DNA from: an uncultured Clostridia bacterium
GTDB lineage: Bacteria > Bacillota > Clostridia > Oscillospirales > Ruminococcaceae
NCBI GenBank assembly: GCA_947631115.1
Contig: CANRKB010000015.1
Coordinates: forward strand, 1-35,115
Length of the DNA: 35,115 bases
Direction of reading: 5' to 3'
Both the position numbers and the translations under genes were made by a program. The notes under the pieces are model-generated. The model made no database searches. It was not told the origin of the DNA and saw only the letters and a list, made by a program, of their open reading frames with translations. Positions 24,201-32,549 of the stretch are shown here, one piece after another (within the stretch, counting starts at the first letter, position 1; every line of letters starts with the position of its first letter).

Positions 24201-24820
24201 TTTTTAAGCGTTGGAAGTCTTTCCTCGTCGGCGCGTATAAGATCGTGCTGGCGGGTTATGTTTTCGGAAGCCTGTTCGAGCTGTTTTTCCGCATCGGCTT
24301 TTTTATGCAGGAAAAGAGAAACTCCCGCCGCTTCTTCAAATATAACGCGGCGCTGCGTATCGCGGGAATTTACTATCTCGTCTACTCTTCCCTGTCCGAT
24401 AATTGAATATCCATCGCGCCCGAGACCTGTTCCCATAAGCAGCTCCTGAACGTCCTTCAGACGCGTTTTCCTGCCGTTTATGGAATACTCGCTCTCGCCC
24501 GTTCTGTAGAGCTTTCGCGATATTTCCACCTCGTCCGCGTCTACGCTCAACGCCCGGTCGCTGTTGTCAATAACAAGCGAAACGCTCGCGAAACCCATCG
24601 GTTTGCGCTCAACCGTTCCGTAGAAGATAACGTCCTCCATTTTTTCGCCGCGCAGCGTTTTTGCGCCCTGCTCTCCCATTACCCAGCGCAGCGCGTCGGA
24701 AATATTGCTTTTGCCGTTTCCGTTGCTTCCCACTACGGCTGTCGTTCTGGTATCGAACGAAAGCACGGTCTTGTCCGCAAAGGACTTAAAGCCTTGTATT
24801 TTAAGTGTTTTAAAAAACAT
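21239..24820 (-). CDS. smc: Chromosome partition protein SMC
   Basis: SMC is the ATPase of the condensin complex with ScpA and ScpB, compacting and resolving the chromosome. The 1193-residue protein has an N-terminal head with GSNGNGKSNISDALRWVMGE (position usually G-P-N-G-S-G-K-S), a coiled-coil arm to about 490, the hinge at about 500-670 with TAIETVLQPVMQNIIVD and VVNAGGSFTGGS, the returning coil, and the C-terminal head with SLSGGERTMVA and FCMLDEVDAALDD. It overlaps the radical SAM gene by one base and is followed by ftsY. It is the longest gene of the window. Confidence 0.98.
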   Translation of the reverse strand: MFFKTLKIQGFKSFADKTVLSFDTRTTAVVGSNGNGKSNISDALRWVMGEQGAKTLRGEKMEDVIFYGTVERKPMGFASVSLVIDNSDRALSVDADEVEISRKLYRTGESEYSINGRKTRLKDVQELLMGTGLGRDGYSIIGQGRVDEIVNSRDTQRRVIFEEAAGVSLFLHKKADAEKQLEQASENITRQHDLIRADEERLPTLKKQSEKAALASELMAEKKELEISVSAARLKEKRTELRKLSDEILLNRSECEHYDHDIEKSEKDIENLSDEKLSANAALGRIRNEIKSAGDILAEMNAAIKVAENDLEHNEKRRVELKEQLEKARLSDSEFDEQVDGLNAEIEKKNENIALLDQKITEYQQKLDEISKENVSSGEEFSALESELAAAYREKTEFSLTMTQSEHSRDENEKQRAAFLGEASDYESKIAEYSGELSEAKKRSDEIAEERSEAENRLGGMEKLFEGRKKRLDSARTELENASSALGEKQQRYKVLSDIEKSKEGYFRSVKEVISAGEQGRLSGIHGIVADVLTVPQKYVTAIETVLQPVMQNIIVDNEQTANRCIQFLKETNAGRATFYPLTSMKGRSLNEQGLRSESGFEGIASELVSFDGVYGEIISNLLGTTAVVDDISTATVIGKKYGYKFRIVTLDGQVVNAGGSFTGGSRINKGGIISRKQETDALYSEIKTLRKTEEAKRGEFEKCRAEYAKFSIELEGMNDKLRDLEHEDISVKAEISRLSGLIEQLERQKETSDLALKRFDEQTLRLSETIKEAQKQIVLVSEKIEKLEEERSLRSEQRGETENRIKSLYDSISAFNMEKMSEIKDIDTLNVQIKNIEENRRMLLENSGGFKNAMASLDASDREIRENIERLKRDISSHSGEISDKNAEIENYSKKIENLEQQISELHKSITELNREKEKFTGTAARLEERMDSVQKEYDRIVALLFDSYELTVSQAEQEAKIPDDLKKAEAELKELTKKITDLGSVNMASIEEYREVSERYEFQAAQLRDIENSKRDLEKLIEQLTADIKKRFLESFEDINKHFKEIFTEIFGPGSHAELELTTPDDVLNSGIEIKAAPPGKVIKNLISLSGGERTMVAITIYFAILKHRPTPFCMLDEVDAALDDVNIEKYIRYLNSFSRSTQLMVITHRRGTIEGCSVLYGVFMQEKGVSRLLRQELNEGISEELNDIIN

Positions 24821-25812
24821 CAGATCTCCCCGATCTCGAGATATGCTCCCGATCTCTCCTTTATCCTTATATCATAGCCTTTTTCATACAGTCTGCGGAG
24901 ATTTTCCCGTTTCTGACCTATGATTTTACTGATATTCCTTTTATCCGTAAAAACAGCATATTTTCCCTTTTCAAACGGTTCGAGAAGCTCAACGAGCCTG
25001 TTATAAAACATTCTGCTCTCGACTATCTCCCTGAAACTCGGGTGGTATACTCCTCCGAGCATTTTTTCTTCTACCTCGCGGCTTGCGTGAAGTCCTATTC
25101 TTATGACCGAAATGTCTTTTTTTTTGAACATTTCCAGCATTTTTGCGCACAACTCAACCGTTTCCTCAAACGAAAAACTCTCATATTCTCCGCTTTTATA
25201 CAGCTCTCCGAGCCTTGTGTTTTCAAGAATGACCGTAGGATATATGCGGACGGTCTCAGGTTTTATTTTTATAAACTCACGGCAAGTTTCAAGAGAACGT
25301 TCGGGCGTGTCCTTGTACAGTCCCGTCATCATCTGAAGCCCGAGTTCAATGCCGGCGCTCTTGATAAGCTCCGAGGCTTTTCTCACATCATCTGCCGAAT
25401 GTCCGCGCTCGTTGGCTAAAAGTACCTCGTCGCTCATCGACTGCGCGCCAAGCTCGACGGCAGTCACTCCGAAGCTTTTAAGTATCCCCGTTATTTCCTC
25501 GTCTATACAGTCGGGTCTTGTGGAACAACGTATGCCTGTATAAGCGGGAAACTGTTTTACAGCAAGGCTCGCCGTTTCCAAAAGCTCCGTCATATAACCG
25601 CGCGGGATAGCCGTAAAGCTCCCCCCGAAAAACGCTATCTCGGCTTCTATATTCCTTTCATAAAGGCTTTCTGCCTGTTTTTCGAGCAGGTCGGCTACTT
25701 CTTTAGCCGACGGCGCTTTTTGCGCGCCCGAAATGCTTTTCTGGTCGCAGAAGCTGCACAGATGAGGACAGCCGACATGGGGTATAAAAATACTTATGTT
25801 TGTCTTTTTCAT
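24820..25812 (-). CDS. Radical SAM protein of the elongator (Elp3)-like family
   Basis: The 330-residue protein has the radical SAM cluster motif CPHLCSFC near residues 15-22, with an FFGGSFTAIP strand for SAM binding and VELGAQSMSDEVL (about 138-150) in the barrel. It resembles the bacterial proteins annotated as elongator-protein-3-like radical SAM enzymes that sit between rnc and smc in many Clostridia; there is no acetyltransferase domain, so the tRNA acetyl-modification activity of Elp3 cannot be assumed. The C-terminal 80 residues are basic and may bind nucleic acid. It lies 12 bases after rnc and overlaps smc by one base. Confidence 0.87.
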   Translation of the reverse strand: MKKTNISIFIPHVGCPHLCSFCDQKSISGAQKAPSAKEVADLLEKQAESLYERNIEAEIAFFGGSFTAIPRGYMTELLETASLAVKQFPAYTGIRCSTRPDCIDEEITGILKSFGVTAVELGAQSMSDEVLLANERGHSADDVRKASELIKSAGIELGLQMMTGLYKDTPERSLETCREFIKIKPETVRIYPTVILENTRLGELYKSGEYESFSFEETVELCAKMLEMFKKKDISVIRIGLHASREVEEKMLGGVYHPSFREIVESRMFYNRLVELLEPFEKGKYAVFTDKRNISKIIGQKRENLRRLYEKGYDIRIKERSGAYLEIGEI

Positions 25813-25824
25813 TTTCTGGAAATA

Positions 25825-26523
25825 TTATCCTATATCGTATCCCATAAGCAATATTGCTTCTTTTGCGGCTTCCTGTTCGGCTTCTTTTTTTGAATAGCCG
25901 CTGCCGCTGCCTATGGTCTGACCGTTGAGCTGCACATTTGCAAAAAACAGCTTTTGATTATTCTTTGCGGGAGTTTCGTCAACCTCGTATGATATTTTCT
26001 CCTCAGGATTTTTCTGGATTATCTCCTGTAAAATAGTCTTATAATCGCCGAGCTTTACTTGTCCCGACTTCAACGCCTCAATAGACGGAACAAACCGCAT
26101 AACTACGTTCATCGCCGCTTTAAGTCCGCCGTCAAGATATACCGCCGCAAGCATTGCTTCAAAAGCGTCCGCCAATATAGAACGTCTGTCTCTGCCGCCC
26201 GTCATCTCCTCGCCTTTTCCCAGAAGTATGTATTTTCCGAGTTCGATTTTTTTAGAAAATCCGTAAAGCGAGTTTTCACAAACGATCGAGGCTCTAAGTT
26301 TTGTAAGTCCGCCCTCGGGAACGCCCGTCATGTTCTTGTATAAATACTGCGACACGGACACTTGTAAAATGCTATCGCCGAGAAATTCAAGACGCTCGTT
26401 GCTGCCGTGGTTTTTTCCTCCCGAATAGCTCGAATGAGTCATAGCCCTTTTCAGAAGTCTGCGGTTTTTGAATTTATATCCTATCGCGTCTTCAAGCTTG
26501 TCAAAAGATATGCCTTCAGGCAT
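25825..26523 (-). CDS. rnc: Ribonuclease III
   Basis: RNase III cuts double-stranded RNA in rRNA processing and mRNA decay. The catalytic signature NERLEFLGDSILQ is at about residues 41-53, the second Asp/Glu pair is in ADAFEAMLAAVYLDGG (about 115-130), and the C-terminal dsRNA-binding domain includes GSGYSKKEAEQEAAKEAI. The 232-residue length is typical. It overlaps plsX by 8 bases; relatives often have acpP between plsX and rnc, but there is no acpP here. Confidence 0.97.
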   Translation of the reverse strand: MPEGISFDKLEDAIGYKFKNRRLLKRAMTHSSYSGGKNHGSNERLEFLGDSILQVSVSQYLYKNMTGVPEGGLTKLRASIVCENSLYGFSKKIELGKYILLGKGEEMTGGRDRRSILADAFEAMLAAVYLDGGLKAAMNVVMRFVPSIEALKSGQVKLGDYKTILQEIIQKNPEEKISYEVDETPAKNNQKLFFANVQLNGQTIGSGSGYSKKEAEQEAAKEAILLMGYDIG

Positions 26524-27535
26524 TTTCCGAAGCCTCCTCGATATGAAGATCGGCTATTGCTTTCGTCATTTCGTCAATAGCGTTATGCTCTACAAAAAGT
26601 TTAGCCTGGCGGAACGCCCCGAAAAACGCGGCTTCGTCCGAAGCTCCGTGCGCTTTGAACACGGGTTTTGCCGTTCCTAAAAGCGGAGAACCGCCTATAG
26701 TTTTATAATCCATCTGCGCTATGAAATCATTCAGTCTGTCTTTTACGCAAAGCGCGCCTATCTTTGTTCTCAAATTCGCGTAGAAAATGTTTTTAAGCGC
26801 GGTTTTCATAAGCGCGCCCATTCCCTCGCAGGCTTTGAGGAAAACGTTTCCCGTAAATCCGTCCGTCACAAGAACGTCTACCGCGCCGAGCGGAACTTCT
26901 CTTGCTTCAACAAATCCGACGAAATTTATCGGAGCTTTGTCGAGAAGCTTTTTTGTTTCCTGTTCAAGCTCTCTGCCCTTTTCGTCCTCCGTGCCTATGT
27001 TCAGAAGTCCGACGCGCGGATTTTCTATCCCCATTGTCGCTTTCATAAAGCAGCTTCCCATAATAGCAAACTGTAATAACATCTCGGGACGGCAGTCAAG
27101 GTTTGCGCCGCCGTCAAGCACACAGTATCTCACTCCTCCGAGACACGGCATAAGCGGCACGAGAGCCGTTCTTTTAACGCCCTTTATGCGCTTTTCTATC
27201 ATTGTTCCGCCTATAACAATAGAAGCGGTGCTTCCGGCGGAAATAGCTGCGTCGGCTTTTCCCTCGGCAAGGATATTGAACGCAACGCCCATTGACGTTT
27301 TCGACTTTTCTTTAAGTATTGACTTCGGGTTATCCTCGGTCGTTATAACTCCCTCGGCGGGGGCGAACGTTATCCCCTCGCGCGAGACGCCGAGCGCTTT
27401 TATCCTCTCTTCGAGAACGTTTACTTCGCCCGTTATTATAACCTCTATACCAAGTTCCTTTACGGCAAGAGCGGAACCCTTTATGACCTCGTCAGGCGCG
27501 TTGTCGCCGCCAAAGCCGTCTATTACTATCTTCAT
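26516..27535 (-). CDS. plsX: Phosphate acyltransferase PlsX
   Basis: PlsX converts acyl-ACP to acyl-phosphate, the donor for PlsY in glycerophospholipid synthesis. The 339-residue product begins MKIVIDGFGGDNAPDEVIKG, has the SAGSTASIVIGG glycine-rich loop, DGGANLDCRP, LLNIGTEDEKG and the C-terminal VLVTDGFTGNVFLKACEG with YKTIGGSPLLG. It is a peripheral membrane enzyme. It starts 11 bases after trmFO and overlaps rnc. Confidence 0.97.
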   Translation of the reverse strand: MKIVIDGFGGDNAPDEVIKGSALAVKELGIEVIITGEVNVLEERIKALGVSREGITFAPAEGVITTEDNPKSILKEKSKTSMGVAFNILAEGKADAAISAGSTASIVIGGTMIEKRIKGVKRTALVPLMPCLGGVRYCVLDGGANLDCRPEMLLQFAIMGSCFMKATMGIENPRVGLLNIGTEDEKGRELEQETKKLLDKAPINFVGFVEAREVPLGAVDVLVTDGFTGNVFLKACEGMGALMKTALKNIFYANLRTKIGALCVKDRLNDFIAQMDYKTIGGSPLLGTAKPVFKAHGASDEAAFFGAFRQAKLFVEHNAIDEMTKAIADLHIEEASENA

Positions 27536-27546
27536 AAGTTTTCTCC

Positions 27547-28878
27547 TTATTTCCGAATAAGTTTGTCCAGATCAGATATTGCCCTTTGTGCAAGCGCCTC
27601 ATATTTCTCCTGTTTACCGAGCTTCACATTCAAATCCGCGTCAAGCGGCGAAAGAAGACCCATATTCGCGCCCATAGGCTCGAAATCCACATACCAATCC
27701 TCGTCGTCCGTCCAATCGCAGACGTAATCGATAAGTGCGCCGAGCATCGTGGTGTTCGGGTATCTTATCGGCTCCCTGCCCGACAGAATATCCGCGAGCG
27801 CCCTGCCCGCCGCTATCCCCGAAGCCGCGCTCTCGACATATCCCTCAACGCCCGTTATCTGACCGCCGAAGAACACGTTGTCCGAGCCTTTGAGCATAAA
27901 ATTCTTGTCGAGGAGCGTTCTCGAACAGATGTATGTGTTGCGGTGCATCACGCCGTATCTCACGAACTCTGCGTTTTCAAGCCCCGGTATCATTGAGAAC
28001 ACGCGCTTCTGCTCGCCGAATTTCAGGTGAGTCTGAAACCCCACGAGGTTGTACATTGTCGCGTCCTTGTTTTCGGCGCGCAGCTGCACTGCCGCATAAG
28101 GGCGCTTTCCCGTGCGCGGGTCGGTAAGTCCCACGGGCTTCATACAACCGTAACGTGCGCTTTCTATCCCGCGCTTTGCCAGTACTTCTACAGGCATACA
28201 ACCCTCATAGACGTTCGGGTTTTTGTCAAACTTGTGAAGCTCGGCGGGTTCGGCGTTTACAAGCTCGTTCCAAAAGCGCTCGTACTCCTCCCGCGTCATC
28301 GGGCAATTGAGGTAATCCGCGCCGCCCTTGTCGTAGCGCGACTGTGAAAACGCTATCGAACGGTTGATGCTCTCGGCAGTGACTATCGGCGCGGACGCGT
28401 CATAAAAGCTCATAAACCTGCCGTTCCTACTGCCGAACCTCTCGCTTATTTTCTCGGCGAACGCGTCGGAAGTAAGCGGTCCCGTGCAGATAACGGCGTT
28501 TTTTTCGGGAAACTCGCAAACTTCTTCGGAAATTACCATAATATTAGGCTCTTCGCGTATAATTCTCGTCACTTCGTCGGAGAATGCGTATCTGTCCACC
28601 GCAAGCGCTCCGCCTGCGGGAACTGCCGTTTTTTCTGCTGCCTCACAAATCACCGATCCGAGCATTTTCATCTCGGCTTTGAGCAGCCCGCACGCAGAAC
28701 TCACGCGCGACGCCTTCAGCGAATTCGAGCAGACCAGCTCCGCGAAACCCTCATATTTGTGCGCGGGAGAGTATTTATTCGGCTTCATTTCGTACAATTC
28801 CACCGAAAACCCGCGCCGCGCAAGCTGCATTGCCGCTTCGCACCCCGCGAGTCCCGCGCCTATGACCTTAACCCTCAC
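27547..28878 (-). CDS. trmFO: Methylenetetrahydrofolate--tRNA-(uracil-54-C5)-methyltransferase
   Basis: TrmFO is a folate- and FAD-dependent enzyme that makes ribothymidine at U54 of tRNA. VKVIGAGLAGCEAAMQLARRG is the N-terminal FAD-binding loop, LVCSNSLKA holds the catalytic-region Cys, and YDASAPIVTAESIN and VFFGGQITGVEGYVESAASG are family segments. The GTG at 28878 is preferred: AGAGGTGG lies 5 bases upstream. The frame opens 7 codons earlier at 28899, over the ribosome binding site. It overlaps the end of topA by 11 bases. Length from this start is 443 residues. Confidence 0.94.
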   Translation of the reverse strand: MRVKVIGAGLAGCEAAMQLARRGFSVELYEMKPNKYSPAHKYEGFAELVCSNSLKASRVSSACGLLKAEMKMLGSVICEAAEKTAVPAGGALAVDRYAFSDEVTRIIREEPNIMVISEEVCEFPEKNAVICTGPLTSDAFAEKISERFGSRNGRFMSFYDASAPIVTAESINRSIAFSQSRYDKGGADYLNCPMTREEYERFWNELVNAEPAELHKFDKNPNVYEGCMPVEVLAKRGIESARYGCMKPVGLTDPRTGKRPYAAVQLRAENKDATMYNLVGFQTHLKFGEQKRVFSMIPGLENAEFVRYGVMHRNTYICSRTLLDKNFMLKGSDNVFFGGQITGVEGYVESAASGIAAGRALADILSGREPIRYPNTTMLGALIDYVCDWTDDEDWYVDFEPMGANMGLLSPLDADLNVKLGKQEKYEALAQRAISDLDKLIRK

Positions 28879-30991
28879 TGCCGCCACCTCTGTTTTCACC
28901 GCTGTCCTTAGCGTTATCGAGAGGACGCTCGTATCCGCAGCCGTCTTTCGCGCAATAAATCTTTCCGAGCTTTCCGGTTTTCTTAAACAGCGTTGTGCCG
29001 CATTTCGGGCATTTTTCTTCTATAGGAAGATCCCATGTCATATAGTTGCAGTCTTTATAATTCTCGCAACCGTAAAAGGGTTTTCCCTTTTTCGACTTTT
29101 TGAGAAGCATTTTTCTTCCGCATCTGGGGCAAACGCCCTTTGTTTCGTTTACAATGTTCTTTGTAAACTTACAATCGGGAAATCCCGTGCAGCCGAGAAA
29201 CTTTCCATACGGACCTATCTTTATAACCATAGGCTTTCCGCATTTTTCGCAGACAATATCCGTCGGCTCGTCGGGGATTTTGACGTGTTTTCCGTCCATT
29301 TCCTTTTCGGCTTTTTCAAGCGACTGCTCAAAACCGCTGTAGAACTTTCTGAGCGTATCTACCCAGTCCTTGTCGCCGTTTTCTATATCGTCGAGACTGC
29401 TCTCCATTTTTGCCGTGAATTTTACGTCGACAATATTGTTGAACTTATCTTTAAGCAGCGCGGTTATTACTTCTCCGAGAGAAGTGGGTTTCAATTGGTT
29501 TCCCTGCTCGCGCTCTACATAATGCCTGTCGAGAATAGTAGAGATAGTCGGCGCATATGTCGAAGGTCTGCCAATGCCGTTTTCTTCGAGAGCTTTTATA
29601 AGCGAAGCCTCGTTATAGCGCGCGGGAGGCTGGGTGAAATGCTGATTTCCGAGAACTTCTTTAGCGGTGAGTTTTTCGCCGTTTTCTATTTTCGGGAGAG
29701 CGCCGCCCTGCTCGTCGCTGTCGTTTGTTTCCTCATATAACTTTGTAAATCCCTCAAACTTTACGGAATAGCCGCTTGCCTTAAACAAACAATCTTTCGC
29801 CGAAATATTTACCGACACCGTATCAAGAACGGCGTTTGCCATCTGGCTCGCCATAAATCTCTCCCATATGAGCTTATAAAGCTTATACTGGTCGTTTGAA
29901 AGCGAGCTTTTTACCTTTTCAGGAGTAAGTTCGACGTTTGACGGACGAATGGCTTCGTGCGCGTCCTGAGCGTTTGATTTGGACTTGTATACGCGCGGCT
30001 TTTCGGGAAGATACTCTTCTCCGTATTCCTTTTTGATAAGCTCCGCCGCGGCAGCTTTTGCCTCGTCGGAAATACGCAGAGAGTCCGTTCTCATATAAGT
30101 GATAAGTCCTACCGCGCCCATTCCCTGAATATCTACGCCCTCGTACAGCTCCTGCGCGGCTTTCATAGTTCTGCGTGCCTGGAAAGACAGTCTGCGGGAA
30201 GCCTCCTGCTGTAATGTCGAAGTCGTAAACGGAGGAGCGGGCTGTTTCTTGCGCTGCGACTTCTTTACGCTTGAAACAATAAACTCCGCGTCCTTTAATC
30301 TGTCAAGAACAGCGTCCGCCGAAGCCTTATCCGAAAGCTCCGCCTTTTTCCCGCCTATCTCCGCAAGCTTTGCCGAAAAAAGTTTTTTCGACGATTTTGT
30401 ATGAAACTTCGCGTCTATTGTCCAGTATTCGGTAGATTGAAAAGCGCGTATCTCCTCTTCGCGGTCTACGATTATTCTTACTGCTACAGACTGTACTCTT
30501 CCGGCGGACAGTCCGCGCCTTACTTTTTTCCACAAAAACGGCGACAGCTTATAACCGACTATTCTGTCGAGTATTCTGCGCGTCTGCTGAGCGTTTACAA
30601 CGTCCTCGTTTATCGTGCGCGGGTGACTCATGCCGTATTGAACGCCCGTTTTCGTTATCTCGTTAAAGGTAACTCTGACAGCCCTTTTCTCGTCTATATT
30701 AAGCAAGTGCGACAAATGCCATGCGATAGCCTCTCCCTCGCGGTCCGGGTCGGTCGCAAGGTAAACAGTGCCGCACTCTTTCGCGCGTTTTTTCAGTTCT
30801 TTAATAATATCCGCCTTGTCGCGCATATTTACATACTGCGGCGCAAAATCATGTTCTATATCAACGCCGAGCTTTGACTTCGGCAGATCTATTATATGAC
30901 CCGTAGACGCTATAACGTCATATCCCGCGCCGAGATATTTCTTTACGGTCTTCGCCTTTGACGGCGACTCAAGTATAACTAAATCCGACAA
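28868..30991 (-). CDS. topA: DNA topoisomerase I
   Basis: TopA relaxes negative supercoils by transient single-strand breaks. The N-terminal TOPRIM domain starts LVILESPSKAKTVKKYLG and has DPDREGEAIAWHL; the catalytic tyrosine is in GLITYMRTDSLRIS; SAGRVQSVAVRII is also seen. The C-terminus carries three four-Cys zinc modules (CEKCG, CPRCG, CPKCG) followed by a short acidic tail. A TTG at 30991 gives the family start (MSDLVILES) with AAGGGAGA about 8 bases away; the frame continues up to a GTG at 31036 but that section spells the ribosome binding site and overlaps the previous gene. The product is 707 residues. It is preceded 26 bases upstream by the rRNA/tRNA methyltransferase gene. Confidence 0.96.
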   Translation of the reverse strand: MSDLVILESPSKAKTVKKYLGAGYDVIASTGHIIDLPKSKLGVDIEHDFAPQYVNMRDKADIIKELKKRAKECGTVYLATDPDREGEAIAWHLSHLLNIDEKRAVRVTFNEITKTGVQYGMSHPRTINEDVVNAQQTRRILDRIVGYKLSPFLWKKVRRGLSAGRVQSVAVRIIVDREEEIRAFQSTEYWTIDAKFHTKSSKKLFSAKLAEIGGKKAELSDKASADAVLDRLKDAEFIVSSVKKSQRKKQPAPPFTTSTLQQEASRRLSFQARRTMKAAQELYEGVDIQGMGAVGLITYMRTDSLRISDEAKAAAAELIKKEYGEEYLPEKPRVYKSKSNAQDAHEAIRPSNVELTPEKVKSSLSNDQYKLYKLIWERFMASQMANAVLDTVSVNISAKDCLFKASGYSVKFEGFTKLYEETNDSDEQGGALPKIENGEKLTAKEVLGNQHFTQPPARYNEASLIKALEENGIGRPSTYAPTISTILDRHYVEREQGNQLKPTSLGEVITALLKDKFNNIVDVKFTAKMESSLDDIENGDKDWVDTLRKFYSGFEQSLEKAEKEMDGKHVKIPDEPTDIVCEKCGKPMVIKIGPYGKFLGCTGFPDCKFTKNIVNETKGVCPRCGRKMLLKKSKKGKPFYGCENYKDCNYMTWDLPIEEKCPKCGTTLFKKTGKLGKIYCAKDGCGYERPLDNAKDSGENRGGGSEG

Positions 30992-31017
30992 AACAATATT
31001 CTCCCTTTTTTGGTTCT

Positions 31018-31794
31018 TTATCTTGAAATTTCCCACATAATAATTGCTGCGGCAGCGGCGGCATTAAGGCTCTCCGCGCCTTTTATGGGAATGTAAAGTT
31101 TCTTATCGCATATTTTTGCGATCTCGCTTGATACGCCCGCGCCCTCGTTTCCGATAACCACGGCGGTTTTTTCGGGAAACGCAACTTCTCCCAAACGCAC
31201 TGCGTTTTTATCAAGCATAGCCGCGTAAATTTCAAATCCTTTTGCGCGCAGCCAATCTCCGAACGTTTCAACTTTCGGAAAAAGCGACGGCATCCTGAAC
31301 ACGCTCCCCATTGACGATCTCAAGGTTTTCGGCGAAAATCTGTCAGCGCAGTCGTTTACGAAAACAACTCCGTCAATTCCCATTGCTTCGGCGGTGCGGA
31401 TCATTGTTCCGACATTTCCGGGGTCTTGTAAGCCGTCTAAAACTAGAAGTTTTTTCGCGTTTTCGGGGATCTGCCGTCCGAACACTTCAGCCGCCGCGAA
31501 CAGGCCCTGCGGAGTTTTAGTATCGGAAATATATTCGGAAAGCCCGTCAGTTATTACCAAGGAGCAGTGCGCTTTCGACTGTGCCATTCTGACGGTTTCC
31601 GGATATTTTTGCGCCGCTTTTTCGGTATACAGAAAAAACTCGATCGCCGAGCAGTCGTTACACGCGGCAAGTTCCCTGCACAAATGATCCCCCTCAACTG
31701 CAAACATACTCTGTTCGCGGCGGTACTCCGCGCTTTTTAATAGTTCTCGCATAACACGGACGTTATAATTTTTGCGCGAGGAAATTATCTCCAA
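31018..31794 (-). CDS. TrmH/SpoU family RNA 2'-O-methyltransferase
   Basis: This SPOUT-fold enzyme transfers methyl groups from SAM to a 2'-OH of rRNA or tRNA. An N-terminal substrate-binding domain (about 1-95) is followed by the catalytic domain with motif 1 GLQDPGNVGTMIRTAEAMG, motif 2 VIGNEGAGVS and motif 3 IPIKGAESLNAAAAAAI, which form the trefoil knot. The TTG at 31794 is chosen since GGGGGTG lies about 6 bases upstream and the product begins MEIISSRKN; the frame goes back to 31857 without family resemblance. It leads the long operon into topA. The exact RNA target cannot be told. Confidence 0.88.
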   Translation of the reverse strand: MEIISSRKNYNVRVMRELLKSAEYRREQSMFAVEGDHLCRELAACNDCSAIEFFLYTEKAAQKYPETVRMAQSKAHCSLVITDGLSEYISDTKTPQGLFAAAEVFGRQIPENAKKLLVLDGLQDPGNVGTMIRTAEAMGIDGVVFVNDCADRFSPKTLRSSMGSVFRMPSLFPKVETFGDWLRAKGFEIYAAMLDKNAVRLGEVAFPEKTAVVIGNEGAGVSSEIAKICDKKLYIPIKGAESLNAAAAAAIIMWEISR

Positions 31795-31828
31795 AAAAAC
31801 ACCCCCGGCCACTGAAAAGAGAACTTGC

Positions 31829-31876
31829 TTACAAAGCCGCAAACGCCTTGACGACACGCGTTAAACGGCTTTGTAA
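31829..31876 (-). promoter_or_regulatory. Hairpin in the leader of the methyltransferase-topA operon
   Basis: TTACAAAGCCG (31829-31839) pairs perfectly with CGGCTTTGTAA (31866-31876), and inside it AACGC (31842-31846) pairs with GCGTT (31858-31862). It lies about 23 bases upstream of the ribosome binding site of the methyltransferase gene. No U tract follows on the minus strand, so it looks more like a regulatory or stabilising leader hairpin than a terminator. Confidence 0.55.
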
Positions 31877-31899
31877 ACAACCCCTACAATAGCGAAAAT

Positions 31900-31924
31900 C
31901 TCACGTCCGAAAAACGGACGTGAG
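31900..31924 (-). terminator. Terminator of infC-rpmI-rplT
   Basis: CTCACGTCCG and CGGACGTGAG form a perfect 10-bp stem with a five-base loop, 12 bases after the rplT stop. On the minus strand it is followed by ATTTTCGC, a short U-rich tail. Confidence 0.75.
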
Positions 31925-31935
31925 AAAAAATCGGA

Positions 31936-32289
31936 TCAAAGAGCAGCCTTAGCCTTTTCCGCAAGAGCGGTGAAGCCTGCCGCATCGTTAATTGCGATCT
32001 CGGAAAGCATCTTTCTGTTAAGAGTAACGTTCGCTTTCTTAAGACCGTTCATAAATGTCGAATAGTTCATTCCGTTGAGCTTGCAGGCGGCGGAAATTCT
32101 CGTTATCCACAAACGTCTGAAATCTCTCTTCTTGAGCCTTCTGCCAACGTATGCGTACTGTCCAGACTTCATAAGAGCTTCTTTAGCCGTCTTAAAAAGT
32201 CTGCTCTTTCCGCCCCAATAGCCCTTTGCGAGCTTTAAAGTTTTATTTCTTCTCTTGCGCGTAGCAAGAGCGCCTTTTACTCGTGCCAT
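31936..32289 (-). CDS. rplT: 50S ribosomal protein L20
   Basis: L20 binds 23S rRNA domain II early in large-subunit assembly and, in Firmicutes, represses its own operon by binding a leader mimic. The 117-residue product has the basic N-terminal [26 protein letters not shown] segment, split here as about residues 1-26, then RAGAL-like [19 protein letters not shown] and the C-terminal globular tail. It follows rpmI by 30 bases and precedes the terminator at 31900-31924. Confidence 0.98.
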   Translation of the reverse strand: MARVKGALATRKRRNKTLKLAKGYWGGKSRLFKTAKEALMKSGQYAYVGRRLKKRDFRRLWITRISAACKLNGMNYSTFMNGLKKANVTLNRKMLSEIAINDAAGFTALAEKAKAAL

Positions 32290-32319
32290 ATTATATTTCC
32301 TCCTTCGTTTTGTCCGATA

Positions 32320-32517
32320 TTATTTGTACGGAATAAGGCTCTTTACCTGAGCTACGTTCGTAGAGTCCGCATAAGCTCCCGCTCTCAGACCTCTTTTGCG
32401 CTTCGTGGTCTTTTTAGTAAGAATGTGGCGCTTTCCGCAGTGCTGCATTTTTACCTTGCCCGTTCCCGTCAGCTTAAAACGCTTTTTCGCGCCGCTGTGT
32501 GTTTTGATCTTTGGCAT
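32320..32517 (-). CDS. rpmI: 50S ribosomal protein L35
   Basis: L35 is a small basic large-subunit protein. The 65-residue product starts [20 protein letters not shown] and carries the [19 protein letters not shown] core and the C-terminal QVKSLIPYK. It lies between infC and rplT with a GGAGG ribosome binding site, the standard gene order. Confidence 0.98.
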   Translation of the reverse strand: MPKIKTHSGAKKRFKLTGTGKVKMQHCGKRHILTKKTTKRKRGLRAGAYADSTNVAQVKSLIPYK

Positions 32518-32549
32518 TTTTTGTTCCTCCTATAGATAAATTTCCCGAA

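Noticed and set aside
28868-28899. trmFO starting at the GTG at 28899
   Set aside because: That start overlaps the ribosome binding site; the GTG at 28878 is better spaced and fits the FAD-binding N-terminus.
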